64,000 nucleotides of DNA. Source: Hyphomonas johnsonii MHS-2. Its GTDB lineage: Bacteria > Pseudomonadota > Alphaproteobacteria > Caulobacterales > Hyphomonadaceae. Of the stretch, positions 1-8,629 are shown in pieces (the first letter of the stretch is position 1; every line of letters begins with the position of its first letter). The notes below the pieces were generated by a model that was not told where the DNA came from, searched no databases, and was given only the letters and a program-made list of their open reading frames with translations. The DNA lies in contig NZ_ARYK01000005.1 of NCBI RefSeq assembly GCF_000685275.1, positions 240,541 to 304,540 of the forward strand, in the 5' to 3' direction. The translations under genes were made by a program, and so were the position numbers.

Positions 1-1
1 G

Positions 2-1039
2 GTCGAGACGCTGAAACAGATCAACCTGCCGCAGACCACGCTGGACGCCGTGCGGATGTCGCTGGCGGAGACGGTCAATGCCAAGTCACAGGCGCGGCTC
101 ACCAGTGCGATGAACCAGGTCAAGCGCACGGTGTCGGCGGAAATCCAGACCGTTCGCCCCGACCTGCAGAACATTCGCAGCCACCTGAAGCCGATCGGCG
201 AGAATGTCGTGAAGCTGAAGACCTATGGCCAGGAGTTCGCGCGGCTGGCCGATCGCATCAACAGCGATTTCGATGTGTTCGAGGAAAGCATCCATTCCGA
301 CGATCGCGTCGCGGTGGCCCAGAAACAATCCATTCTCATTCCCCTGCTGATCGCCCTGATCGTGATGTTCGTTGCCCTGACGGGCGCGTTCCTGAACTTT
401 TTCCTGATCGCGCGGCCGATGGCGGAAATCGTTGGCGACGGCCTGCAGATTCTCGGCATGCCGCTGCCGACGGCCGCCGCGCTTGTGGTGATCTTCCTCG
501 AAGCGGTTGCCGGCATCGTTCTGATGGAAGCGGCGGGTGTCACCAAGCTCGGCTTTTTCCTGACGATCGGCGTCGCGGGCCGGCGCATCCTGTTCTGGGC
601 GGCCTTCGCCTTTCTCTGCGGCTTCTCGTTCTTTGAGGCGATCCTCGCCATGCAGCGCGATTCCCTGATCATCCTGGACCAGCAGACGCAGGTGATGGCG
701 CTGGGTGACCTCGTCGTCGAGGAACCGGCCGGCGTGTCGCTGATCATGATTGCGCAGATCATGCTGGCCGTTGTCATTCCCTGGCTGCTGGCAATTGCGG
801 CCATCCCGCTCGAGACCGTGGTCAAGAACTCGGTCTTCCTGTTACGGATCGTGGGGCACGTGATCCTGGTCTTCCTGTCGAACTTCTTCCGGCTTCTCTC
901 GACGGTGGTGAAAAGTGTCGGCCTGTTCCTGTTGCGGCTCTACGACCTGATCATCTTCCTGCCGCTTGCCATCGAGCAGGTCGTGCAGACCGTGCGGCAT
1001 GCGGGCAAGGCCGGCAAGCCGGACGAGGCGCGGACATGA
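2..1039 (+). CDS. Polytopic membrane protein, N-terminally truncated by the window edge
   Basis: The reading frame is open to the first base, so the true start lies upstream; the first internal ATG is at 50 but residues before it read on in frame. The visible 345 residues start with about 100 residues of charged, heptad-like helix (probable coiled coil), followed by about six hydrophobic segments: one beginning near residue 110, a hairpin-like pair around residues 155-215, and two or three near the C-terminus. No enzymatic motif was recognised. The stop overlaps the start of the downstream VWA lipoprotein by four bases, so the two are very likely translated together and may form one envelope complex. 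Function unknown. Confidence 0.75.
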   Translation, partial: VETLKQINLPQTTLDAVRMSLAETVNAKSQARLTSAMNQVKRTVSAEIQTVRPDLQNIRSHLKPIGENVVKLKTYGQEFARLADRINSDFDVFEESIHSDDRVAVAQKQSILIPLLIALIVMFVALTGAFLNFFLIARPMAEIVGDGLQILGMPLPTAAALVVIFLEAVAGIVLMEAAGVTKLGFFLTIGVAGRRILFWAAFAFLCGFSFFEAILAMQRDSLIILDQQTQVMALGDLVVEEPAGVSLIMIAQIMLAVVIPWLLAIAAIPLETVVKNSVFLLRIVGHVILVFLSNFFRLLSTVVKSVGLFLLRLYDLIIFLPLAIEQVVQTVRHAGKAGKPDEART

Positions 1040-1680
1040 TGCGCTGGCTTGCAGCGGCGCTCTCGCTCGTGATCCTGGCCGGGTGCGGCGCGATCAAGTC
1101 GAACTCGCGGGCCGTCTTCGTCCTCGTCGATGCGTCGGGCTCCTATGCCCGGACGATGGAGGAGTCGATCACGACGTCGCGCCTGATTGTCGCCAAGCTG
1201 AATCCGAACGATTCCATCGCTGTGGCGCAGATCAGCTCCTGTTCGTTCTCTGACGACAGTGTCGTGTTCAACCAGCGCCTGCCCGGCATTCCAAGCCAGG
1301 CCTCGCACATGAAGCAGGCGATCTTCGGCGCCCTGAATGCCTATGGCGAAGGCTTCAAGTCGTCAGACTTCACCGACATCCACGGGGCCCTGCGTTACGC
1401 CGCGAACGAACTGGAAGCGAACCGGGCGACGTCGCGCTACGTGGTTGTCTTTTCGGACATGATCGAGGACCTGGCGCCAGATTGCGACACCAGCGAGCTT
1501 AGCCTGGACCTTGCCGGGATTACGGTGATCGCGACCAATGTGACCAAGACAAAGGCCGATTCCAGCAATCCCGACCTGTATGACGAACGCCTGGCCACCT
1601 GGGAAAAGATCGTCACCGATGCGGGTGGGCAATGGCGCCACGCCAAATCGCGCGACCAGTTGCTAGACGAAGTGTTCTGA
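1036..1680 (+). CDS. VWA-domain lipoprotein
   Basis: A 214-residue protein with a lipoprotein signal (hydrophobic stretch ending LAGC, so Cys17 would be lipidated) followed by a single von Willebrand factor A domain. The metal-ion-dependent adhesion site can be read directly: DASGS soon after the first beta strand, a threonine in SDFTD, and an aspartate in VFSDM. VWA domains bind protein partners through a divalent cation. The start overlaps the stop of the preceding membrane protein (ATGA type), which suggests that the soluble VWA domain works with that membrane protein at the periplasmic face. There are two adjacent ATG codons; either could be used. The partner protein and process are not known. 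Confidence 0.85.
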   Translation: MMRWLAAALSLVILAGCGAIKSNSRAVFVLVDASGSYARTMEESITTSRLIVAKLNPNDSIAVAQISSCSFSDDSVVFNQRLPGIPSQASHMKQAIFGALNAYGEGFKSSDFTDIHGALRYAANELEANRATSRYVVVFSDMIEDLAPDCDTSELSLDLAGITVIATNVTKTKADSSNPDLYDERLATWEKIVTDAGGQWRHAKSRDQLLDEVF

Positions 1681-1774
1681 CGCGCGTTCGCCGCGGCCCG
1701 GCCCCTGATCCCTGTCACGAGGCACAGCCTAGCGAAACTTGTCAGGTGTGACAGATCAGGGCATCCACGCACGC

Positions 1775-2389
1775 ATGACTGACCCCATAGAAGCAATTCG
1801 CGAAAAGATGCGCGGGCTCGAGATCGAGCTGGAATCGGAACTCGCGAAGCAAAGGACGGGGCTGCGCTATGGTCTCGAACGCGGCCGCGCCCTGTTCGAG
1901 GAAGAGGTCGTGCGCCGGCACCGCGCCCTGCGCACTCATGTCGCGCGCTACATCTTCTCGGCCCGGCCGCTGGTCTGGCTGACGGCGCCGGTGATCTATT
2001 CCCTGATCATACCGTTTGTGATCGTCGACCTGTGGGTGTCGATCTACCAGGCCATCTGCTTTCGGGTCTACGGCATCCCGCAGGTTCGCCGCCACCGCTA
2101 CCTGGTGTTTGACCGCAGCGGGCTGGCCTATCTCAACGCGATTGAAAAGCTCAACTGCGCCTATTGTTCCTACGTGAACGGCGTGATCGCCTATGTCCGC
2201 GAAGTCGGTTCCCGCACGGAACAATACTGGTGCCCGATCAAGCAGGCCCGGCGCGTGATCGGCACGCATGCCCGTTATGCCGGCTTCGAGCCCTATGGCG
2301 CTGGCGAGCACTATCATGAACGGCTGAAGGTATTGCAGGCAGACATTAGGGCCGCCGAGGCGCCAGCCGATCCGCTCGAGGATGCGTGA
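1775..2389 (+). CDS. Conserved-looking membrane protein with a cysteine-rich cytosolic segment
   Basis: A 204-residue protein with no family name I can give. Residues 1-55 are charged and helical, residues about 60-100 form one long or two short membrane segments (LVWLTAPVIYSLIIPF and onward), and the C-terminal part carries CAYC followed about 30 residues later by WCPIK and a run of basic residues. The spacing of three cysteines and nearby histidines suggests a metal or redox site, but that is inference. I chose the ATG at 1775; a TTG 36 bases upstream would add 12 residues of low-complexity character. It stands alone on the plus strand after the VWA gene. Confidence 0.7.
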   Translation: MTDPIEAIREKMRGLEIELESELAKQRTGLRYGLERGRALFEEEVVRRHRALRTHVARYIFSARPLVWLTAPVIYSLIIPFVIVDLWVSIYQAICFRVYGIPQVRRHRYLVFDRSGLAYLNAIEKLNCAYCSYVNGVIAYVREVGSRTEQYWCPIKQARRVIGTHARYAGFEPYGAGEHYHERLKVLQADIRAAEAPADPLEDA

Positions 2390-2440
2390 CGCGGGTTGCG
2401 AAGACCAGGCCGACCAAGGCGCGGGTGAAGTTGTTCCTGC

Positions 2441-2917
2441 CTATTCCGCCGCTGCCGCCGCCATTTGCGCGGCGAGGCCGTCAACATAGCGGGCAAAGCT
2501 GCGCGCGTAGAAGCCCCGGCTTTCGCCCCACCATTCCCGGATCGACGGATTGGACAGGGAGTCCTTCAGCCGCGCTTCGGACCCTTCCCACAATTCCTCC
2601 TCGAACACGCCAAAGCGCCTGTGGGTATGCAGGACTTCGAAATGCCGGAAGGAAATGCTGAGGAAGTTCGTGACGCGCAGGTATTCGGCGTCTGTCCAGT
2701 TGTCGCGGCCCTGCTGGTTGACGAGCAGCGCGGCGAGTTCGCCGTTTTCCGCAACCCGGCCGAGATTGGACGAGAGGAGCTGGGCAGAGGTCTGCGCGGC
2801 GGCCATCCGCGTCAGGTGGGAGTTCTGGCGCAACTGCAAGCCGATGAAGACGAGGGTCAGCACTACGGCGCCGGACGCCATGATGTTCGCTATCGTTGCG
2901 ATCGTGTCGAGATTCAT
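2441..2917 (-). CDS. Hypothetical protein with one N-terminal membrane helix
   Basis: A 158-residue protein. Residues about 8-28 form a single transmembrane helix (ASGAVVLTLVFIGLQLRQ), and the rest is a charged helical domain with conserved-looking motifs such as SISFRHFEVLHTH and a tryptophan-rich stretch near residues 125-135. This layout is common among unnamed alphaproteobacterial proteins with a short anchor and a cytosolic helical domain. A strong ribosome binding site (GGGGGAGGGAG) precedes the ATG. The gene faces the opposite way to trmD and occupies the place where rpsP-rimM would sit in many genomes. Function unknown. Confidence 0.7.
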   Translation of the reverse strand: MNLDTIATIANIMASGAVVLTLVFIGLQLRQNSHLTRMAAAQTSAQLLSSNLGRVAENGELAALLVNQQGRDNWTDAEYLRVTNFLSISFRHFEVLHTHRRFGVFEEELWEGSEARLKDSLSNPSIREWWGESRGFYARSFARYVDGLAAQMAAAAAE

Positions 2918-3029
2918 GCGGCTCCCTCCCCCGGTATCTCGGTCCTATCAAGCGCCTGGCCGGGCGGGCCGTCAACCGGGCCGCGCGCCTCGGGCAACGG
3001 CGTTTGCCGCCGCGTTTCATCTGCTGTAG

Positions 3030-3764
3030 ATGCGCGGCATGTTCACGACCACGATCATCACCCTCGTGCCGGAAGCCTTTCCGGGACCGCTCGGCGCCTC
3101 GATCCTCCAGCGCGGCCGCGAAAATGGCCTGTGGGACCTCGAGACGGTCAACCTGCGCGGTTTCGGTGTCGGCAAGCACCGCAATGTCGACGACACGCCG
3201 GCCGGCGGCGGCGCGGGCATGGTGATCCGGCCGGATGTCGCGGCGGCGGCCATCGACAGTATCGACCGGGGTGGGCGCCCGCTGGTCTACCTGTCCCCGC
3301 GCGGCAAGCCGTTCAACCAGCAAAAAGCCCGTGACTGGGCGGCCGGGCCGGGCCTTGTCCTGTTTTGCGGCCGGTTCGAGGGCCTCGACGAGCGCGTGAT
3401 CGAAGCGCGCGGCATGGAAGAGGTCTCGCTGGGCGATTTCGTGCTGGCGGGTGGTGAAGTGGCGGCCATGGCGATGGTTGAAGCGGTCGTGCGGCTGTTG
3501 CCGGGCGTGGCGGGCAACGAGGCCTCGCTGACCGATGAGTCCTTCGAACAGGGCCTGCTGGAACATGCCCATTATACGGTGCCGCGCGAGTGGGATGGCC
3601 GGTCAACACCGGACGTATTGCTCTCGGGCGATCACAGGCGAATAGAAGAATGGCGTCGCAACAGCGCAAAGACGTTGACAAAGCAGCGCCGTCCCGATTT
3701 ATACGCCGCTTACTCCGAGACCCCCAAATTCCAACCGCCGGAGACTGGCGATGAACATGATTGA
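3030..3764 (+). CDS. trmD: tRNA (guanine(37)-N1)-methyltransferase TrmD
   Basis: Methylates N1 of G37 next to the anticodon using S-adenosylmethionine, which prevents +1 frameshifting. The 244-residue length is normal. Family features seen are [13 protein letters not shown] at the N-terminus, [12 protein letters not shown], the deep trefoil-knot SAM site region [13 protein letters not shown], and [11 protein letters not shown] with the following helix. ATG codons occur at 3030 and 3039 without a good ribosome binding site; 3039 fits the family start equally well. The gene overlaps rplS by 14 bases, so the two are translationally coupled as in most bacteria, but rpsP and rimM are not upstream here. 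Confidence 0.97.
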   Translation: MRGMFTTTIITLVPEAFPGPLGASILQRGRENGLWDLETVNLRGFGVGKHRNVDDTPAGGGAGMVIRPDVAAAAIDSIDRGGRPLVYLSPRGKPFNQQKARDWAAGPGLVLFCGRFEGLDERVIEARGMEEVSLGDFVLAGGEVAAMAMVEAVVRLLPGVAGNEASLTDESFEQGLLEHAHYTVPREWDGRSTPDVLLSGDHRRIEEWRRNSAKTLTKQRRPDLYAAYSETPKFQPPETGDEHD

Positions 3765-4350
3765 ACAGCTTGAGGCGGAAGAACGCGTCCGTGTCCTCGG
3801 CGACAAAACGATACCCGTATTCTCGCCCGGCGATACGCTGGCCGTGAACGTGAAGATCAAGGAAGGCGACCGCGAACGCGTCCAGCGCTTCGAAGGCGTC
3901 TGCATTGCCCGTTCGGGCGGTGGCCTGAGCGAGAGCTTCACGGTTCGCAAGATTTCCTTCGGTGAAGGCGTCGAGCGGGTCTTCCCGCTGGTTTCGCCGC
4001 TGATCGAGTCGATCGAGGTGAAGCGCAAGGGCCGTGTGCGCCGTGCGAAACTTTACTACCTGCGCGACCGTCGCGGTAAATCGGCCCGTATTGCCGAGCG
4101 GACCACGGGTCACGGCATCGAGATCGTCGAGATCGCTGTCTCGAAGACCGAGCGCCGTCGCCAGAAGGACGCCGAGAAGCTGGCCCGCAAGGAAGCGGCT
4201 GCCGCTGACCGCGACGCCGCCGCCAAGGCCAAGCTTGAGGCTGAAAAGGCCGCTGCGGCCGCCGCTGAAGCCGAAGCCAAGGCTGCTGCCGAAGCTGAAG
4301 CGAAAGCCGCTGCAGAAGCCGAAGCGCCAGAGGCAACTCCGGAAGAATAG
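3751..4350 (+). CDS. rplS: 50S ribosomal protein L19 with long Ala/Glu/Lys-rich tail
   Basis: The first 115 or so residues are a standard L19 ([49 protein letters not shown]), which sits at the 30S-50S interface. L19 usually ends near residue 120; here it continues for about 80 residues of alanine, glutamate and lysine, with the unit EAEAKAAA repeated. The tail is likely an extended charged helix or disordered. The start has a GGAG box seven bases upstream and lies inside the end of trmD. A strong intrinsic terminator follows 27 bases after the stop. Confidence 0.97.
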   Translation: MNMIEQLEAEERVRVLGDKTIPVFSPGDTLAVNVKIKEGDRERVQRFEGVCIARSGGGLSESFTVRKISFGEGVERVFPLVSPLIESIEVKRKGRVRRAKLYYLRDRRGKSARIAERTTGHGIEIVEIAVSKTERRRQKDAEKLARKEAAAADRDAAAKAKLEAEKAAAAAAEAEAKAAAEAEAKAAAEAEAPEATPEE

Positions 4351-4376
4351 ATTTCTTCCACCCAACCGATTTCAGG

Positions 4377-4407
4377 AACGCCCTTGCCCTCCGGCAGGGG
4401 CGTTTTT
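4377..4407 (+). terminator. Rho-independent terminator of trmD-rplS
   Basis: Twelve-base-pair stem AACGCCCTTGCC / GGCAGGGGCGTT with one G-T wobble and a four-base CTCC loop, followed by a run of five T. The hairpin lies between rplS and the convergent LysR gene. The minus-strand side has no T run, so it is expected to act mainly on rplS transcripts. Confidence 0.93.
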
Positions 4408-4410
4408 CGT

Positions 4411-5319
4411 TCAGGCGCTGTGTCCGGCTTTCACATAGGCGCTGAGGCCGGTGGCGAGATGGTCGAAGACCAGGCGCACGCGTTGGTTGCCGCGCAGGTC
4501 GCCATGCATTGTCACCCAGGTTTCGAGCGGGAATGCCATCGTGTCCGGGAACAGGCGGACCAGCTGCGGGTCGCGCCGGGCAAGGGCGACCTGGCAGATA
4601 CCGATGCCGAGGCCGGCGCGGATAGCGGACAACTGGGCAGCATCGCTGTCGGTTCGAAAGCTGAACACCTCGCGCCGGATATCGAGGCCCCTGTCGCGCA
4701 GGCTTTGCGCGGCCGTCGTCTCGTGGTCGAAACCGATCAGGGCGTGGCCGGCCAGGTCCTCGATCGCGGCGGGCGTACCGCGCCGGGCCAGATAATCCTG
4801 CCGCGCAAACATGCCGAGCCGAATGTCGCCGACCTTGCGGGCGATCAGCGCGCCCTGGCTGGGGCGGACCATGCGCACGGCAATGTCGGCATCCCGGCGC
4901 AACAGGTCGGCGGTTTCATTCGTTGCCACGAGTTCGAAAGTGAGCTGCGGATGTACGGCCCCGAGACTGGCAAGCATGGCCGGCAGGACTTCGATTCCGA
5001 TGACTTCGCTGGCCGTGATGCGCACGGTGCCGGCCAGGGCATCGTCCGGCCCGGATGCAGCGCGCACCATTGCGGCGGCGGACGCTTCCATGGCGCGCGC
5101 ATGGGGAATGAGGGTTTCAGCGGCCTCGGTGGGCGCAAGCCCCTGTGGCGAACGCGTGAACAGGGCGGCCCCGCCGAGCGCCTGCTCGAGCTGTTCGACA
5201 TGGCGGGCGACGGTCGGCTGCGTCACGCCGAGGGCGCGGGCGGCGGCTGACAGGCTGCCCGTCCGGTACACACTCAGCAGTGACCGGCAATGATCCCAGG
5301 AAAGGGCTGACTGATCCAT
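4411..5319 (-). CDS. LysR-family transcriptional regulator
   Basis: A 302-residue regulator of normal LysR length. Residues about 10-65 form the winged helix-turn-helix (SLSAAARALGVTQPTVARHVEQLEQ), followed by the linker helix and a two-lobed effector domain from about residue 90 (AGTVRITASE at its start). The effector lobe keeps the family pattern of rigid strands but the ligand is unknown. It is divergently transcribed from an NAD-dependent epimerase gene with a 91-base shared control region holding an imperfect palindrome, the usual LysR arrangement, so that gene is its most likely target together with itself. Confidence 0.92.
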   Translation of the reverse strand: MDQSALSWDHCRSLLSVYRTGSLSAAARALGVTQPTVARHVEQLEQALGGAALFTRSPQGLAPTEAAETLIPHARAMEASAAAMVRAASGPDDALAGTVRITASEVIGIEVLPAMLASLGAVHPQLTFELVATNETADLLRRDADIAVRMVRPSQGALIARKVGDIRLGMFARQDYLARRGTPAAIEDLAGHALIGFDHETTAAQSLRDRGLDIRREVFSFRTDSDAAQLSAIRAGLGIGICQVALARRDPQLVRLFPDTMAFPLETWVTMHGDLRGNQRVRLVFDHLATGLSAYVKAGHSA

Positions 5320-5331
5320 GATTTATGTTTA

Positions 5332-5351
5332 GCGGGTATACATATTACCGC
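5332..5351. promoter_or_regulatory. Candidate LysR operator between divergent genes
   Basis: The 20-base element GCGGGTATACATATTACCGC is an imperfect palindrome (GCGG-TA arms around an AT-rich centre). It begins 13 bases upstream of the LysR start and lies about 60 bases before the epimerase start. Position and AT-rich dyad fit a LysR autoregulatory site; a strict T-N11-A motif is not evident, so this is a suggestion only. Confidence 0.35.
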
Positions 5352-5410
5352 AATTTCTTTTAGCTCTCCGTGAGGCGATCTTGTGGCGGTCATCAGAACA
5401 GGAGATCGTC

Positions 5411-6418
5411 ATGACGCGGACCGGAACAGCCCTCATCCTCGGCGCAACAGGCGGCGCCGGATACGAAATTGCCCGCGCATTGCGGGCTCGCGGCTGGCAG
5501 ATACGCGCCCTGCACCGCCGTCCGGACGCAGTGGCGGCCCTGATACCGGACGCCGATTGGGTGGGCGGTGACGCAATGGTGGCAGGTGACGTGCGGATGG
5601 CCGCCACGAATGTGGACCTGATCGTGCACGCCGTGAACCCGCCGGGATACCGCAACTGGGGCCAACTGGTGCTGCCCATGATCGACAATACGATTGCGGC
5701 CGCACGCGTGAATGGGGCCCGGATCATACTTCCGGGGACCGTCTACAATTACGGGCCGGATGCCTTCCCCTTGCTGGGTGAGGCATCGCCGCAGAACCCG
5801 ACAACCCGCAAGGGTGCGATCCGGGTCGAACTGGAAGCCCGCCTCCGCCGCGCCTCTGCGGCGGGTGTGCGGGCGCTCGTCGTGCGCGGCGGCGACTTCT
5901 TCGGGCCGCACATGACCGGCAATTCCTGGTTTGCGTCCGGGCTGGTGAAGCCGGGCCGGCCTGTCCGGTCGGTGACCTATCCGGGCAGGCCGGGCGTGGG
6001 CCATGCTTGGGCCTACCTGCCGGATTTTGCCGAAGCGATTGCATGCCTTGTCGACCGGGATGCTGACCTGCAGCCATTTGATACCGTGCATTTTGGCGGC
6101 CACTGGCTGGCGGACGGGCGCGAGATTGCCGAGCGGACGCGCCATGTCGCCGGTGTGCCGAATGCGCCAATCCGTCCCCTGCCCTGGTGGCTTGTGCGGG
6201 TTCTCTCGCCCGGCGTGCGCATTTTCCGGGAATTGGCCGAGATGGAATATCTCTGGAAAGTGCCGGTCCGGCTGGACAATACGAAACTGGTCAGGCTGCT
6301 CGGCAGCGAGCCGCATACGCCGCTCGACGTGGCCCTGCGGGCAACTCTGGAGGGCATGAACTGTCTTGAGGCACCTGTCCCGCGTTCCCAGATAAAAGAC
6401 GTGGCGGCGCCAGCGTAA
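5411..6418 (+). CDS. NAD(P)-dependent epimerase/dehydratase-family oxidoreductase
   Basis: A 335-residue protein of the extended short-chain dehydrogenase type. The N-terminal Rossmann motif GATGGAGYEIARAL fits GxxGxxG nucleotide binding, and VYNYGPDAFPL contains the Tyr of the active site region. Later regions (PGRPGVGHAWAYLPDFAEAI) match sugar-epimerase-like proteins. The substrate is not evident. I chose the ATG preceded by AGGAG at seven bases; a GTG 30 bases upstream would remove that signal. It is divergent from the LysR regulator, which probably controls it. Confidence 0.85.
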   Translation: MTRTGTALILGATGGAGYEIARALRARGWQIRALHRRPDAVAALIPDADWVGGDAMVAGDVRMAATNVDLIVHAVNPPGYRNWGQLVLPMIDNTIAAARVNGARIILPGTVYNYGPDAFPLLGEASPQNPTTRKGAIRVELEARLRRASAAGVRALVVRGGDFFGPHMTGNSWFASGLVKPGRPVRSVTYPGRPGVGHAWAYLPDFAEAIACLVDRDADLQPFDTVHFGGHWLADGREIAERTRHVAGVPNAPIRPLPWWLVRVLSPGVRIFRELAEMEYLWKVPVRLDNTKLVRLLGSEPHTPLDVALRATLEGMNCLEAPVPRSQIKDVAAPA

Positions 6419-6496
6419 TGTCATCGCGGGTACGGGCTTCCCACGCCCGGATCTGCCGCTATGGTGCGCCGCAACAGTTGAGGATGAGCAAGACGA

Positions 6497-7894
6497 ATGG
6501 CCGGCAAGACACTTTATGACAAGATTTGGGACGCGCATGTCGCGCATACGGACGACAGTTCCGGCGAGAGCCTGCTCTATATCGACCTGCACCTGATCCA
6601 TGAAGTGACGACGCCGCAGGCTTTTGACGGGTTGAAGACAGCGGGTCGCACGGTGCGCCGCCCCGACCTGACGCTGGCCGTGGCCGACCATAATACGCCG
6701 ACCGAGGGCCAGGCGCTCGGCATGGCCGGTGTCACCGATCCCGAAGCCCGCAACCAGCTGGAGACGCTGACCCGGAATGTCGCTGAATACGGCATCGAAT
6801 ATTTCCCGATGGGCGATATCCGCAACGGTATCGTGCATGTCGTGGGGCCCGAACAGGGCCGCACACAGCCCGGCATGACGATTGTCTGCGGTGACAGCCA
6901 TACCTCGACGCACGGGGCGTTCGGCGCACTGGCGCACGGTGTCGGAACTTCCGAAGTCGAGCATGTTCTCGCCACGCAGACCCTGCGGGCACGCAAGATG
7001 AAGAACCTGGCGATCGACGTATCCGGCCAGCTGCGCGAGGACGTGACGGCGAAAGACCTGGCGCTGCACATCATCGCCCAGATCGGCACGGCCGGCGGCA
7101 CCGGCTATGTCATGGAATATCGCGGCGAAGCGGTCGAAGCCCTGTCGATGGAAGGGCGCATGACGCTCTGCAACCTGTCGATTGAGGGCGGCGCCCGGGC
7201 TGGCCTGATCGCGCCGGACGAAAAGACGCTGGAATACATGAAGGGCCGCCCGGCCAGCCCGAAGGCGGGTGCCTGGGACTATGCCGTCTCCTACTGGAAG
7301 ACACTGTATTCGGACGCCGACGCCCATTGGGACCGTATCGTGGAGATCGACGGCCCGTCGGTCGAGCCGACGGTGACATGGGGCACCAGCCCGGGCCAGG
7401 CGATCCCCGTGTCCGGCATCATCCCCGACCCGAAGACGATTGCCGATCCGTCGATCCGCGCGGCCGTGGAGCGGGCGCTCGACTATATGGGGCTGGAAGG
7501 CGGCACGCCGATTGCCGGTACGCCGGTGCAGCGCGTGTTCATCGGCTCGTGCACCAACAGCCGGATCGAAGACCTGCGCGCCGCCGCCGGGATTGCCAAG
7601 GGCAACAAGGTGGCTGACGGCGTGCGGGCGATGATCGTGCCGGGCTCGGGCCTGGTGCGGGCACAGGCGGAGGAAGAGGGCCTCGACCTGGTGTTCATGG
7701 AGGCGGGATTTGAATGGCGCGAGCCGGGCTGTTCCATGTGCCTCGGCATGAACCCGGACACCCTGTCGCCGGGCGAACGCTGCGCCTCGACCTCGAACCG
7801 CAATTTCGAAGGCCGCCAGGGCCGCGGGGGGCGTACCCACCTGATGAGTCCGGCGCTTGCCGCGCGGGCGGCGATAACCGGCGTGATCGGCTGA
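6497..7894 (+). CDS. leuC: 3-isopropylmalate dehydratase, large subunit LeuC
   Basis: Catalytic large subunit of isopropylmalate isomerase, which converts 2-isopropylmalate to 3-isopropylmalate in leucine biosynthesis. The 465-residue length is typical. The three cysteines that hold the [4Fe-4S] cluster are visible at about 352 (GSCTNSR), 412 and 415 (CSMCLG). Other aconitase-family signatures include [39 protein letters not shown] and [14 protein letters not shown]. It needs LeuD, encoded 1.6 kb downstream after two unrelated genes. Confidence 0.98.
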   Translation: MAGKTLYDKIWDAHVAHTDDSSGESLLYIDLHLIHEVTTPQAFDGLKTAGRTVRRPDLTLAVADHNTPTEGQALGMAGVTDPEARNQLETLTRNVAEYGIEYFPMGDIRNGIVHVVGPEQGRTQPGMTIVCGDSHTSTHGAFGALAHGVGTSEVEHVLATQTLRARKMKNLAIDVSGQLREDVTAKDLALHIIAQIGTAGGTGYVMEYRGEAVEALSMEGRMTLCNLSIEGGARAGLIAPDEKTLEYMKGRPASPKAGAWDYAVSYWKTLYSDADAHWDRIVEIDGPSVEPTVTWGTSPGQAIPVSGIIPDPKTIADPSIRAAVERALDYMGLEGGTPIAGTPVQRVFIGSCTNSRIEDLRAAAGIAKGNKVADGVRAMIVPGSGLVRAQAEEEGLDLVFMEAGFEWREPGCSMCLGMNPDTLSPGERCASTSNRNFEGRQGRGGRTHLMSPALAARAAITGVIG

Positions 7895-7993
7895 TCCTGC
7901 GGCCGCGACGGCAATCGGGCGATTTCCGAATTGGCGATTTCAAAGGACCGCAAGACCGGCCATATTGCCGGCCTCAATCAAAGGGTTTTTCCA

Positions 7994-8629
7994 ATGGCAC
8001 GTTACACGCTCCACGGGATGTTTGCGTCCGGCCCGACCTACAAGGTCGGCCTGATGCTGCGCCTGACAAAGACGCCGTTCGACTATGAACATGTCGACCT
8101 GCGCTCCGGCGCGCACAAGGCGGATGCGTTCCTCGCCAAGAACCGCTACGGGCAGGTGCCGGTGCTTGAAGACGACGAGAAGGACATGTGCCTGTGCCAG
8201 TCGTCCGTGATTCTCGATTACCTCGCTGACGAGACCGGCCAGTTCGGCGGCAAGGACCGGGCCGAGCGCCTGCGGGCCCGCGAATGGCAATTATGGGGTG
8301 CAGGCCAGCTAACGACCGGTATCTACCGCACGCGTGCCCTGAAACTCGGCTTCTTCAATTTCAACGAGCAGGTGGCCGAGGCCAACCTGAATGCGGCGAC
8401 CGGCGCGCTGCGGGAACTGAACGGCCTGCTGGAGGGCCGCGACTGGCTGGTCGGCGCCGCGCCGACCATCGCCGATATCGATATTTACGGCATTGCCGCC
8501 TACTCCGGTGAAGCGGTCATAGACCTTGCAGCCTACCCGCATCTTCGGCGCTGGATGGGCCGGGTCGAGGCGCTGCCTGGCTACAAGGGCATCGCCGACT
8601 GCCTGCCGAAGGAGACGGTTGCCGCGTGA
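7994..8629 (+). CDS. Glutathione S-transferase-family protein
   Basis: A 211-residue two-domain GST. The N-terminal thioredoxin-like half has YTLHGMFASGPTYKVGLML, the cis-proline signature RYGQVPVLED and SSVILDYLADE for binding the glutathione gamma-glutamyl group; the C-terminal helical half has the capping motif PTIADIDIYGIAAY. The catalytic residue near position 12 is a serine or threonine rather than the classical tyrosine. I chose ATG 7994 by family N-terminus. The stop overlaps the start of the VOC gene. Its place between leuC and leuD has no metabolic logic that I can see. Confidence 0.92.
   Translation: MARYTLHGMFASGPTYKVGLMLRLTKTPFDYEHVDLRSGAHKADAFLAKNRYGQVPVLEDDEKDMCLCQSSVILDYLADETGQFGGKDRAERLRAREWQLWGAGQLTTGIYRTRALKLGFFNFNEQVAEANLNAATGALRELNGLLEGRDWLVGAAPTIADIDIYGIAAYSGEAVIDLAAYPHLRRWMGRVEALPGYKGIADCLPKETVAA

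Noticed and set aside
4200..4350. Repetitive GCCGAAGCC-type sequence at the end of rplS as a possible CRISPR or microsatellite
   Set aside because: It is in frame with rplS, has no spacers, and encodes the Ala/Glu/Lys tail.
5393..7840. A very long open frame on the minus strand (815 codons) opposite the epimerase and leuC
   Set aside because: It is the antisense shadow of high-GC third positions; it contains no recognisable domain and spans two well-supported plus-strand genes.
7914..7945. Direct repeat GGCGATTTC twice before the GST gene as an operator
   Set aside because: Only two copies with 9 bases each, in a region without a clear promoter; too weak to report.
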